Positions 17,314 to 25,236 of a stretch of 64,000 bases of DNA are shown piece by piece. How positions within the stretch are numbered: position 1 is the first letter of the stretch; each line of letters begins with the position of its first letter. Under the pieces are notes generated by a model. That model did not search any database, was not told where the DNA came from, and saw nothing but the letters and a program-made list of their open reading frames with translations. Location of the stretch: positions 3,021,001-3,085,000 of the forward strand of contig CP054183.1 in the NCBI GenBank assembly GCA_015709695.1, in the 5' to 3' direction. Origin of the DNA: Gammaproteobacteria bacterium. Its GTDB lineage: Bacteria > Pseudomonadota > Gammaproteobacteria > Steroidobacterales > GCA-2729495. The position numbers and the translations under genes are program-made.

Positions 17314-19029
17314 ATGCCTGCCGCCAGCCGCTACCGCCCGTTCCCTCCCGTCGACCTCCCGGACCGCCGCTGGCCGGGCCAGGTCATCCGGCATGCGCCG
17401 GCCTGGCTCAGCACCGACCTGCGCGACGGCAACCAGGCGCTGTTCGAGCCCATGGGCGCGGAGCGCAAGCTGCGCATGTTCCGCATGCTCTGCGACATCG
17501 GCTTCAGGGAAATCGAGGTCGGCTTCCCGTCGGCCTCGCAGACCGAGTTCGATTTCGTCCGCACCCTGATCGAGGGCGGCCACATACCCGCCGACGTCAG
17601 CATCGGCGTGCTGACCCAGGCCCGTGAGCCGCTCATCCGCCGCAGCATCGAATCGCTGCGCGGTGCGCGCCGCGCCATCGTCCACGTCTACACCGCGACC
17701 TCGCCGCTGTTCCGCGAGACCGTCTTCGGCATGAGCCGGGCGGAGGTGGTGGATATGGCCGTGTCCAGCGTGCGGCTCATCCGCGAGCTTTGCGCGGAGC
17801 AGCCCGGGACGGAATGGGTCCTCGAGTACAGTCCCGAGACCTTCTCGGCCACCGAGCTGGAATTCTCGCGCGACATCTGCGATGCCGTGGTCGACGCCTG
17901 GGGCGCGACGGCGCAGCGCAAGGTGATCCTCAACCTGCCGGCCACCGTGGAGGTGGCCACGCCCAATGTCTACGCCGACCAGGTGGAATGGATGCACCGC
18001 AACGTCGCGCGGCGCGAGGCCGTGGTCATCAGCGTGCATCCGCACAACGACCGCGGCTGCGCGGTGGCGGCCGCGGAACTCGCCGTCATGGCGGGAGCCG
18101 AGCGGGTGGAGGGCTGCCTCTTCGGCAATGGCGAGCGCACCGGCAACGTGGACCTCGTGACGCTGGCGCTCAACCTGCTGACGCAGGGCGTCGATCCGGG
18201 CCTGGACCTGTCCGACATCAACGGCATCGCGCGCACCTACGAGGCCTGCACGCAGCTGCCGGTGCATCCGCGCCATCCCTACGTGGGTGACCTGGTATTC
18301 ACCGCCTTCTCCGGTTCCCACCAGGACGCCATCCGCAAGGGCATGGCCGCGCAGCGCGCCGATGCCGCCTGGGACGTGCCCTACCTGCCCATCGACCCGG
18401 CGGATCTCGGGCGCACCTATGACTCGCTGGTGCGGGTCAACAGCCAGTCGGGCAAGGGCGGCGTTGCCTACCTGCTCGAGGCCTCGCGCGGGGTGGTCAT
18501 GCCGCGGCGGATGCAGGTGGAGTTCAGCGGTGCCGTGCAGAAGCTCGCCGAGAAGACCGGCTCCGAGGTTTCCGCGGAGGAGATCTGGCGCCTGTTCTCC
18601 GCCGAGTACCTCGAGTGCATGCAGTCGGTACGCTACGTCGAGCATCACCTGTTCGAGCGCGGCAACCGCCAGGGCGTACGCCTCACGGTGGCCGTGGACG
18701 GCGTGCAGCGGGTGCTGGAGGGGACGGGCAATGGCCCGATCGACGCCGTCATCGCCGCGCTCGGCGTGCCGGTCAAGGTGCAGGCCTACGAGGAACGCTC
18801 GCTGAACCAGGGTGCCGATTCCCGGGCCCTGGCGATCGTCGAGCTGGCGCTGCAGGGCGTTGCCGGCAGCACCTTCGGCGCGGGCATCGATGCGAACATC
18901 GTCACCGCCTCGGTTCGCGCCCTGGTAGCCGGCCTCGACAGGGTCCTGGCGCGCCTCGGCGAGTCTGCCCGCCGCGAGGCGCTCGCCGCCCTGGCGTCGG
19001 CGACACCTGCCGCGGAGCGGGTTGCCTGA
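17314..19029 (+). CDS. leuA: 2-isopropylmalate synthase, long form
   Basis: The 571-residue enzyme makes the first committed step of leucine synthesis from acetyl-CoA and 2-oxoisovalerate. The catalytic TIM barrel shows STDLRDGNQALFEPM (metal Asp), SVHPHNDRGCAVA (HxH ligands) and GNGERTGNVDLVTL. The C-terminal dimer/regulatory domain (about 440-560) is present, so leucine feedback is expected. Length and motifs match the long actinobacterial/yeast-like LeuA rather than the E. coli form. ATG 17314 follows GGGAG. No other leu genes are adjacent. Confidence 0.93.
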   Translation: MPAASRYRPFPPVDLPDRRWPGQVIRHAPAWLSTDLRDGNQALFEPMGAERKLRMFRMLCDIGFREIEVGFPSASQTEFDFVRTLIEGGHIPADVSIGVLTQAREPLIRRSIESLRGARRAIVHVYTATSPLFRETVFGMSRAEVVDMAVSSVRLIRELCAEQPGTEWVLEYSPETFSATELEFSRDICDAVVDAWGATAQRKVILNLPATVEVATPNVYADQVEWMHRNVARREAVVISVHPHNDRGCAVAAAELAVMAGAERVEGCLFGNGERTGNVDLVTLALNLLTQGVDPGLDLSDINGIARTYEACTQLPVHPRHPYVGDLVFTAFSGSHQDAIRKGMAAQRADAAWDVPYLPIDPADLGRTYDSLVRVNSQSGKGGVAYLLEASRGVVMPRRMQVEFSGAVQKLAEKTGSEVSAEEIWRLFSAEYLECMQSVRYVEHHLFERGNRQGVRLTVAVDGVQRVLEGTGNGPIDAVIAALGVPVKVQAYEERSLNQGADSRALAIVELALQGVAGSTFGAGIDANIVTASVRALVAGLDRVLARLGESARREALAALASATPAAERVA

Positions 19030-19041
19030 TGCCGCTGCAGC

Positions 19042-19064
19042 CCCGGACGGCGGTGCCGTCCGGG
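19042..19064 (+). terminator. Perfect ten-base hairpin downstream of leuA
   Basis: CCCGGACGGC (19042-19051) and GCCGTCCGGG (19055-19064) are exact reverse complements around GGT, 13 bases after the leuA stop. No T-tract follows. It could stop or pause transcription, or protect the leuA mRNA 3' end before the next gene. Confidence 0.45.
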
Positions 19065-19142
19065 AATCCCGCAATGCCGGCCCGGCCGGACGCGGTTAAA
19101 CTGCCCGGCGTTTACCCGCAACGACAACCGGTTCCAGGACGC

Positions 19143-20141
19143 ATGCATTACGTCGAATCACTCGCGGCGCTGGTGGGCCAGACGCCGCTGCTGCAGATCA
19201 GCTATCGCTTCAATGGCCAGCGACGCCGCGTGTTCGCGAAATACGAGAGCATGAACATGACCGGCAGCGTCAAGGACCGCATGGCGCTGCACATCCTCGG
19301 CCGTGCCGCCGAGCGCGGCGAGCTCAAGCCGGGTGACGTCATCGTCGAGGCCACCAGCGGCAACACCGGCATCTCGTTCTCGGCCATCGGCCGTGCCCTG
19401 GGCCATCGCGTGCGCATCTACATGCCTGACTGGATGAGCCACGAGCGCGTGCTGCTGATGCATAACCTCGGCGCCGAGGTGGTGCCGGTATCGAAGGCGC
19501 AGGGTGGCTTCCTCGGCTCCGTGCAGCTGACGCGCGAGTTCGCCGCAGAGAACCCGAATTCCTTCCTGCCGCGCCAGTTCGACAACCCCGACAACGTGGA
19601 GGCCCACGAGGTCATGACCGGCCCCGAGATCGAGGCGCAGCTCGCCCGGTTCGGCGTGCAGGCCGACGCCTTCGTCGCGGGCGTCGGCACCGGAGGCACC
19701 GTCATGGGGGTGGGCCGCTACCTGCGCCGCAAGGGGCGTCCGGTGCGCGTGCATGCCCTGGAACCCGCCAATTCGCCGACGCTGCGCACGGGCAAGAAGG
19801 TCGGCTCGCACCGCATCCAGGGCATCAGTGACGAGTTCATCCCCTCGATCGTCAACCTCGCGGAGCTCGACCCCGTGGTGGACGTCTGGGATGGCGATGC
19901 CATCCTCATGTCGCAGGCCACCTGCCACCGGCTCGGCCTCGGCCTCGGCATTTCCTCGGGCGCCAACCTCATCGGCGCCATCAAGCTGGTGGAGGAGATG
20001 GGGCCCGATGCCGTCGTGGTGACGATCCTGCCGGACTCCAACAAGAAGTATTTGTCCACGGCCCTTGCTGCGGCCGAGCCGCCCCAGGACGGCTACATCA
20101 CACCGCAGGTGCAGCTGGATGCGGTCGCCAGCGTGCGCTGA
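19143..20141 (+). CDS. Cysteine synthase / PLP beta-synthase family enzyme
   Basis: The 332-residue fold-type II PLP enzyme has the Schiff-base Lys in NMTGSVKDRM (about K44), the substrate loop EATSGNTGISF, the phosphate-binding GVGTGGTVMGVG and a C-terminal LPDSNKKYLST. It is closest to O-acetylserine sulfhydrylase (CysK/CysM) but also resembles the catalytic core of cystathionine beta-synthase; the substrate cannot be fixed by reading alone. The chosen ATG 19143 directly precedes the conserved YVESLAALVGQTPLLQ; longer starts exist upstream. It follows leuA by 113 bases and may have its own promoter. Confidence 0.85.
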   Translation: MHYVESLAALVGQTPLLQISYRFNGQRRRVFAKYESMNMTGSVKDRMALHILGRAAERGELKPGDVIVEATSGNTGISFSAIGRALGHRVRIYMPDWMSHERVLLMHNLGAEVVPVSKAQGGFLGSVQLTREFAAENPNSFLPRQFDNPDNVEAHEVMTGPEIEAQLARFGVQADAFVAGVGTGGTVMGVGRYLRRKGRPVRVHALEPANSPTLRTGKKVGSHRIQGISDEFIPSIVNLAELDPVVDVWDGDAILMSQATCHRLGLGLGISSGANLIGAIKLVEEMGPDAVVVTILPDSNKKYLSTALAAAEPPQDGYITPQVQLDAVASVR

Positions 20142-20158
20142 TCGCCGGCGGCGGCCCC

Positions 20159-20164
20159 TATAAT
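20159..20164 (+). promoter_or_regulatory. TATAAT immediately before the hydrolase start
   Basis: A perfect minus-10 hexamer ends six bases before ATG 20171, so transcription would begin about at the A of the start codon, giving a leaderless mRNA. No good minus-35 is visible. Confidence 0.5.
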
Positions 20165-20170
20165 CCGCGG

Positions 20171-20821
20171 ATGGTTCACCACCACGCGCCGTCCCGGGAT
20201 GCGCTGACGATCCCCGGCCCCGCCGGCAGCCTCGAGGCGTTGCTGGAACAGCCGGACATCGCGCCGGCAGGGCGCGTGGCCGTCATCTGCCATCCGCACC
20301 CGTTGCACCAGGGGACGATGCTGAACAAGGTGGTCCACACCGTCTCGCGGGCGATGCTCGATCTGGGCGTGCCGGCGCTGCGCTTCAACTTCCGTGGTGT
20401 GGGTGCCAGCGAGGGCCGCCATGCTGACGGCAGCGGAGAGGTGGACGATGCGCTCGCCGCCTGCGCCTGGATGCGCGAGCGCTTCGCCGGCAGCGAGTTG
20501 CTGCTGGCGGGCTTTTCCTTCGGCGCCATGGTGGCCTGCGCCGCCGCCGTGCAGGCGCGGCCCGCACGGCTGGTGACCATCGCGCCACCCGTGGAGCGCA
20601 CGCGCCGGCTGCTGGCTGGCCGGCATCCCTCGGTCCCCTGGCTGGTGGTGCAGGGAGAGGCCGACGGTGTGGTGCCCTGTGGCGAGGTGGTCGCCTGGGT
20701 CGACTCGCTGGTGCCGGCGCCGGCGCTGGTCGTGCTCCCGGGTGTGGACCACTTCTTTCATGGCCACCTGACGGAGCTGCGCCGGGTGCTCACCGACCAC
20801 CTGCAGGTGCAGCCGGCGTGA
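20171..20821 (+). CDS. Alpha/beta hydrolase (COG2945-like)
   Basis: The 216-residue hydrolase has the nucleophile elbow GFSFG (about S116), an oxyanion segment VICHPHPLHQGTMLNK, the strand ALRFNFRGVGASEG and a late GVDHFFHG supplying the catalytic His. This family of small cytoplasmic hydrolases has no well-defined substrate. The TATAAT just upstream and the absence of a Shine-Dalgarno sequence suggest leaderless translation. Its stop overlaps the GTG start of the TerB-like gene (GTGA at 20818-20821). Confidence 0.85.
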   Translation: MVHHHAPSRDALTIPGPAGSLEALLEQPDIAPAGRVAVICHPHPLHQGTMLNKVVHTVSRAMLDLGVPALRFNFRGVGASEGRHADGSGEVDDALAACAWMRERFAGSELLLAGFSFGAMVACAAAVQARPARLVTIAPPVERTRRLLAGRHPSVPWLVVQGEADGVVPCGEVVAWVDSLVPAPALVVLPGVDHFFHGHLTELRRVLTDHLQVQPA

Positions 20822-21288
20822 TCGCCAGCCTGAAAGCGCTGCTGCGCCAACTGTCACAGACACCTGGCCCCGCAGCCGACCCGGACCAGGTACCGCTCGC
20901 CATGGCGGCATTGCTGGTGGAGGCGGCGCGGGCCGACAACGAGGTGAAGCCCGCCGAACTCGAGCGGCTCGGCGCACTGCTGGCGAAGCATCTGGATCTG
21001 GATCCTGACGCCGCCCATGCCCTGGTGCAGCGGGCACGCAGCGCCGTCGAGGCGTCAGTCTCGCTCTACGAGTTCACGCGACCGCTGCATGAGGCGCTGG
21101 ACTACCGCGCCAAGTGCGACGTGATCCGCATGCTCTGGCTGGTGGCGCTGGCGGACCAGCGCCTGGACAAGTACGAGGACTACCTCATCGGCAAGCTGGC
21201 GGAACTGCTCTATGTGTCGCGAGGCGATGTGCTGCGGCTGAAGCACGAGGCGCAGCAGCTGCAGCCGGCCGCTGGCGGCGGCGACTGA
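20818..21288 (+). CDS. TerB-like tellurite resistance family protein
   Basis: The 156-residue helical protein has two related acidic segments, VEAARADNEVKPAELERLGA and VALADQRLDKYEDYLIGKLA, typical of TerB-fold proteins (COG4103). These are thought to sit at membranes and may bind metal; tellurite resistance is not implied. GTG 20818 overlaps the hydrolase stop, so the two genes are translationally coupled. It is convergent with the DUF4426 lipoprotein gene 16 bases downstream. Confidence 0.78.
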   Translation: MIASLKALLRQLSQTPGPAADPDQVPLAMAALLVEAARADNEVKPAELERLGALLAKHLDLDPDAAHALVQRARSAVEASVSLYEFTRPLHEALDYRAKCDVIRMLWLVALADQRLDKYEDYLIGKLAELLYVSRGDVLRLKHEAQQLQPAAGGGD

Positions 21289-21304
21289 GCGCGGGCCCGG
21301 GGCC

Positions 21305-21811
21305 TCACTCGCCGTAGAAGGTCTGCGTGAAGCGCAGTGGCAGCGCGGCGGTCGCGCCCTCGGGGACCACCTCGACGTTGAACACCAGGGTCTCGCCGTT
21401 GCTCACCGCATAGTCGGCGATGTAGTACACCGCCTCGCCTTCGCGGATCTCGCGTACCGCCGAGTCCTTCACCTGGCCAGTGTCGTTGGCAACCAGTGCC
21501 GTGACCCTGGCTGCGACCGGCTTGCCGAGCGTGCCCTCGGCCTTCTTCAGCACCGAGACGTTCAGCAGTGCGCGATTCCTGCTGCGGGTGATGCCGTAGG
21601 TTCTGGCGACCTCCGGGGTGAGCTGGTCGGTGGACAGCGCCGAGAAGTGCACGACGTAGTCACCGAAGTCCTTCGATGCCGCGCCGGCCGGCTCTGCCGC
21701 GGTTGGCGGAGAACCCGCCGGTGGTGCACTGCCGGGACCGGGCCCGCCGCAGCCGGACATCAGGCCCAGGACAGCAAGGGTCATGCAGACGGTGCGGATG
21801 CTCGTGGACAT
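21305..21811 (-). CDS. DUF4426 family lipoprotein
   Basis: From ATG 21811 the 168-residue product has a lipoprotein signal peptide ending in LMSGC (lipobox), a Pro/Gly/Ala-rich linker and a DUF4426 domain (DYVVHFSALSTDQLTPEVAR ... LPLRFTQTFYGE). The function is unknown; in gammaproteobacteria the gene commonly sits with yggS-proC-yggT, as here. TATGAT on the minus strand (complement of 21839-21844) gives it a candidate promoter in the 84-base gap after yggT. The longer open frame to 21856 would hide the signal peptide. Confidence 0.82.
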   Translation of the reverse strand: MSTSIRTVCMTLAVLGLMSGCGGPGPGSAPPAGSPPTAAEPAGAASKDFGDYVVHFSALSTDQLTPEVARTYGITRSRNRALLNVSVLKKAEGTLGKPVAARVTALVANDTGQVKDSAVREIREGEAVYYIADYAVSNGETLVFNVEVVPEGATAALPLRFTQTFYGE

Positions 21812-21838
21812 GGCGGTACCTGCAGCTGGCCTGCAACG

Positions 21839-21844
21839 ATCATA
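21839..21844 (-). promoter_or_regulatory. Minus-10 element before the DUF4426 lipoprotein gene
   Basis: TATGAT on the minus strand lies 28 bases upstream of ATG 21811. No convincing minus-35 is seen at 17 bases. Confidence 0.35.
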
Positions 21845-21895
21845 AACCACCGGCAAAACGGCCGGACAGCAAAATTTTCGCCCACGGCATGCCCT

Positions 21896-22465
21896 TCAGA
21901 ACGGCATGCACACCATGCCTGCCGCACCGAAGCCGCTTGGCACCAGGCGGTTGACGAATTCGATGGCAAGCAGCGCGAATATCGGCGACAGGTCGAGTCC
22001 GCCCAGCGACGGAATGAAGCGGCGGAAGGGCGCCAGCACCGGCTCGACTATGGCCGCGAGCATGGCCATGGCCGGGTTGTAGCCGCCCTGGCTGATCCAG
22101 CTGGTGATCACGTACACCAGGGTGAGCAGGCTGTAGGTGCGCAGCACCAGGTGCACCAGCCGCAGCAGCCCGAGTGCCATGATCTGCCCGGGGCTGTTGT
22201 GGCCGACGCAGGCGATGGATGCGAGCAGCCCGGTCCCCAGCACTTGCACCAGCAGCACGGCCACCAGTGTCGCGGTGTCGAGCCGGCCGGCCGCGGGGAT
22301 GAAGCGGCGCGCGGGCAGGACCAGCGGGTCGGTGACCCGGAGGATCGCCTGCGCCAGCGGGTTGCGCGCATCCGCACGCTGCAGCCCGAGGACCAGCCGC
22401 AGCACCAGTGCGATCACGTACAGGTCGAGGAGGGCCGAGATGACGAAGGTGAAGGCATCCTGCAT
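21896..22465 (-). CDS. yggT: YggT family membrane protein
   Basis: The 189-residue membrane protein contains two YGGT repeats, each with a hydrophobic pair around a conserved loop: PLAQAILRVTDPLVLPARRF in the first half and AAIVEPVLAPFRRFIPSLGG in the second. The family is linked to osmotic/ion homeostasis and cell-envelope organisation, with the molecular role undefined. ATG 22465 is preceded by GGAGA. The gene lies 29 bases after proC in the conserved yggS-proC-yggT operon. Confidence 0.9.
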   Translation of the reverse strand: MQDAFTFVISALLDLYVIALVLRLVLGLQRADARNPLAQAILRVTDPLVLPARRFIPAAGRLDTATLVAVLLVQVLGTGLLASIACVGHNSPGQIMALGLLRLVHLVLRTYSLLTLVYVITSWISQGGYNPAMAMLAAIVEPVLAPFRRFIPSLGGLDLSPIFALLAIEFVNRLVPSGFGAAGMVCMPF

Positions 22466-22494
22466 GAGGGATTCTCCGTTGCTGCCGCCAGCCC

Positions 22495-23325
22495 TCAGCG
22501 GGCGCCACGTCCGAGTTCGGCGCCGCGGTCGCGGGCCGCGGCCAGCGCCCGGCGCACCGTATCGCCAAGACCGGCCTGTTCCATGACGGCCAGGGCCGCT
22601 GCCGTGGTGCCGCCGGGCGAGGTGACGGCCGCGCGCAGGCCGGCCAGGTGCTGCGACTCGTCGGCGGCGCTGCGCGCGGCGCCCAGGGCGGTCTGGCGCA
22701 CCAGGGTCCGTGCGATGTCCGGTGGCAGGCCGAGGCGGATGGCTCCGTCCTCCATCAGTTCCATGAGCAGATAGAAGTAGGCCGGGCCACTGCCGGACAC
22801 GGCCGTGACCGCATCCATCAGCGATTCGTCCTCCAGCCACAGCGCGCGTCCCGTGGTCTGTGCCAGTTCCAGCGCCAGCGCCCGATGGCTGGCCGTGGCC
22901 GCTGCCCCGGCCACCAGCACCGACATGCCCGCACCGACCAGCGCCGGTTGGTTGGGCATGATCCGCACGATCGGCGTGTCCGCGCCCAGGGCGCCGGCGA
23001 GGGTGGCGATCGGCACGCCCGCGGCCACCGACAGCACCAGCTGGCCTGGCGCCCGCCGCTGGCCGGCGAGGTCCGCCAGCACGGCCGGCATGACCTGCGG
23101 CTTGACCGCCAGCACCAGCACACTGGCCGTGGCTGCCACCGCGGCGTTTGCCGTGCCCACCTTCATGCCCGTGGTCAGCCGCGCCAGCTGGCTGCGCCGC
23201 GCAGCGTCGGGCTCGGCCACCGCGAGTGCCGTGGCCGGCTGCCCGGCGCGCAGCAGGCCGCCGATGATGGCCTGCGCCATGTTGCCGCCGCCGATGAAGC
23301 CGATATCAAGGTCCCGGATCGTCAC
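22495..23325 (-). CDS. proC: Pyrroline-5-carboxylate reductase
   Basis: The 276-residue enzyme reduces pyrroline-5-carboxylate to proline with NAD(P)H. It has the N-terminal GFIGGGNMAQAIIGGLLRAG Rossmann loop, VLAVKPQVMPAVL, RIMPNQPALVGAGMSVL, and the C-terminal dimer signature AVSGSGPAYFYLLMELMED with VTSPGGTTAAALAVME. The start is taken as GTG 23325 (VTIRDLDIGFIGG), which overlaps the yggS 3' end by 20 bases. Confidence 0.93.
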   Translation of the reverse strand: MTIRDLDIGFIGGGNMAQAIIGGLLRAGQPATALAVAEPDAARRSQLARLTTGMKVGTANAAVAATASVLVLAVKPQVMPAVLADLAGQRRAPGQLVLSVAAGVPIATLAGALGADTPIVRIMPNQPALVGAGMSVLVAGAAATASHRALALELAQTTGRALWLEDESLMDAVTAVSGSGPAYFYLLMELMEDGAIRLGLPPDIARTLVRQTALGAARSAADESQHLAGLRAAVTSPGGTTAAALAVMEQAGLGDTVRRALAAARDRGAELGRGAR

Positions 23326-24064
23326 TGCTGCCACCCCTGCCGGAATCGTCGGAACACCGCGCGCGGGGCGCGGCGGCCGGACGGGCGCCGAACAGCGCCG
23401 TCCCCACCCGCAACATCGTACTGCCTTCGGCGATGGCCATTTCGAGGTCATCCGACATCCCCATCGACAGCGTGTCGAGGTCGTGGCCGGCGGCACGCAG
23501 CGCCTCGAACAGCCCGCGCACGCGCCGGAACTCGGCGCGCAGCCCCGGCTCGTCCAGCCCGGCCTGCGGCATGAACATGAGGCCGCGCAGCTTCAGGCGG
23601 GGCAGGCCGGCGACCTGTGCGGCAAGGGCCTGCAGCTGGCCGGCTGGCACCCCGCCCCGGGTGCCGGCCGGCACCGGCTGGACCTGCAGGCAGACCTGCA
23701 GCGCCCCGCCATGGAGCGGGCGCTGGTCGGAGAGTCGCTGTGCCACCTGGGCACTCGCCAGCGTCTGTACCCAGTCGAAGTGCCCGGCCACGGCCCGTGT
23801 CTTGTTGGCCTGCAACGCGCCGATGAAGTGCCAGCGCAGGCCAGTTGGCAATTGCGTGATCTTGGCCATGGCTTCCTGCACGTAGTTCTCGCCAAAATCC
23901 GTCAGACCTGCAGCCTGGGCGGCGCGGATGGCGGCGGGCGGGTGCGTCTTGCAGACCGCGACGATGCGGATGCCTGCCGGGTCACGTCCGGCACGCAGGC
24001 AGGACTGCGTCACGCGGGCGCGCAGGGCCACGAGTCTTTCCGTGATTGCCGTCACGGCCGCCAT
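23306..24064 (-). CDS. yggS: YggS family PLP-homeostasis protein
   Basis: The 252-residue PLP-binding protein has the cofactor Lys in IVAVCKTHPPAAI, then DFGENYVQEAMAKI, WHFIGALQANKTRAV and LSMGMSDDLEMAIAEGSTML, all standard for YggS/PROSC. It buffers free pyridoxal phosphate and amino/keto acid pools, without catalytic activity of its own. ATG 24064 begins the conserved domain; a longer frame runs through the pilT promoter and is not used. It is the first gene of the yggS-proC-yggT operon and divergent from pilT. Confidence 0.92.
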   Translation of the reverse strand: MAAVTAITERLVALRARVTQSCLRAGRDPAGIRIVAVCKTHPPAAIRAAQAAGLTDFGENYVQEAMAKITQLPTGLRWHFIGALQANKTRAVAGHFDWVQTLASAQVAQRLSDQRPLHGGALQVCLQVQPVPAGTRGGVPAGQLQALAAQVAGLPRLKLRGLMFMPQAGLDEPGLRAEFRRVRGLFEALRAAGHDLDTLSMGMSDDLEMAIAEGSTMLRVGTALFGARPAAAPRARCSDDSGRGGSSDDPGP

Positions 24065-24076
24065 TGGGTCGCTGCC

Positions 24077-24119
24077 TATACTCTGCGACACTGGCGCGCC
24101 GGACTTATGGCAAGTCCGG
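24077..24119 (+). promoter_or_regulatory. pilT promoter element and 5'-UTR hairpin
   Basis: TATACT (24077-24082) is a plausible minus-10 for pilT, giving a leader of about 74 bases. Within that leader, CCGGACTT (24099-24106) and AAGTCCGG (24112-24119) form a perfect eight-base inverted repeat with a five-base loop. It may be an mRNA stem-loop or a protein-binding dyad. A minus-35 is not clear. Confidence 0.45.
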
Positions 24120-24162
24120 ATTCCGACGCGGATCGGGGCAAGGGATTGAGCTGGGGACGAAA

Positions 24163-25203
24163 ATGGCTGTCGACATCGCGCAGTTGCTCGCTTTCTCTGT
24201 AAAAAACAACGCGTCCGACCTGCACCTGTCGGCAGGCGTGCCACCGATGATCCGCGTCGATGGCGACGTCAAGCGGATCAACATGCCGCCGCTGTCGCAC
24301 AAGGAAGTGCACAGCATGATATACGACATCATGAGCGACAAGCAGCGCAAGGACTACGAGGAGTTCCTCGAGACCGACTTCTCCTTCGAAGTGCCCAAGC
24401 TCGCCCGCTTCCGTGTCAACGCCTTCAACCAGACCCGTGGCGCGGGCGCGGTGTTCCGCACCATCCCGTCGCAGATCCGCACGCTGGAGGACCTGAAGGC
24501 GCCGGCGATCTTCCGCGACATCGCCATGTATCCCCGCGGCCTGGTGCTGGTCACCGGACCGACAGGCTCCGGCAAGTCGACGACGCTGGCGGCGATGATC
24601 GACTACGTCAACACCAACAAGCCCGATCACATCATCACCATCGAGGACCCCATCGAGTTCGTGCACGAGAGCAAGAAGTCGCTGATCAACCAGCGCGAGG
24701 TGCACAAGGACACGCTGGGCTTCTCCGAGGCGCTGCGCTCGGCGCTGCGCGAGGACCCGGACGTGATCCTGGTGGGCGAGATGCGCGACCTGGAAACCAT
24801 CCGCCTGGCGATGACCGCCTCGGAGACCGGCCACCTGGTGTTCGGCACGCTGCATACCAGCTCCGCGGCCAAGACCGTGGACCGCATCGTCGACGTCTTT
24901 CCCGCGACCGAGAAGGAGATGATCCGCACCATGCTGTCCGAGTCCCTGCGGGCGGTCATCTCGCAGTCGCTGCTGAAGAAGATCGGCGGCGGCCGCATCG
25001 CCGCCCACGAGATCATGATCGGCACGCCTGCGATCAGGAACCTGATCCGCGAAGGCAAGATCGCCCAGATGTACTCCGCCATCCAGACCGGCCAGGCCTC
25101 CGGCATGCAGACGCTGGACCAGAACCTGCAGGAGCTGCTGGCGAAGGGCGTCGTCAGCAAGGAAGAGGCCCGCTTCAAGGCCGCGAACAAGGACCAGTTC
25201 TAG
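24163..25203 (+). CDS. pilT: Type IV pilus retraction ATPase PilT
   Basis: The 346-residue hexameric secretion-type ATPase drives pilus disassembly at the inner membrane. It shows an N-terminal PAS-like domain (ASDLHLSAGVPPMIRVDGD), Walker A GPTGSGKST (about 132-140), the Asp box IITIEDPIEFVHESKKSLIN, Walker B VGEMRD, the His box GTLHTSSAAKT and a C-terminal AIRNLIREGKIAQ. ATG 24163 gives a length equal to known PilT proteins and follows a GGGGA. It is the first gene of three related ATPases in a row. Confidence 0.95.
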   Translation: MAVDIAQLLAFSVKNNASDLHLSAGVPPMIRVDGDVKRINMPPLSHKEVHSMIYDIMSDKQRKDYEEFLETDFSFEVPKLARFRVNAFNQTRGAGAVFRTIPSQIRTLEDLKAPAIFRDIAMYPRGLVLVTGPTGSGKSTTLAAMIDYVNTNKPDHIITIEDPIEFVHESKKSLINQREVHKDTLGFSEALRSALREDPDVILVGEMRDLETIRLAMTASETGHLVFGTLHTSSAAKTVDRIVDVFPATEKEMIRTMLSESLRAVISQSLLKKIGGGRIAAHEIMIGTPAIRNLIREGKIAQMYSAIQTGQASGMQTLDQNLQELLAKGVVSKEEARFKAANKDQF

Positions 25204-25236
25204 GCGACGCCCTGGGCGCCGTCTCGGGAGAACGAC

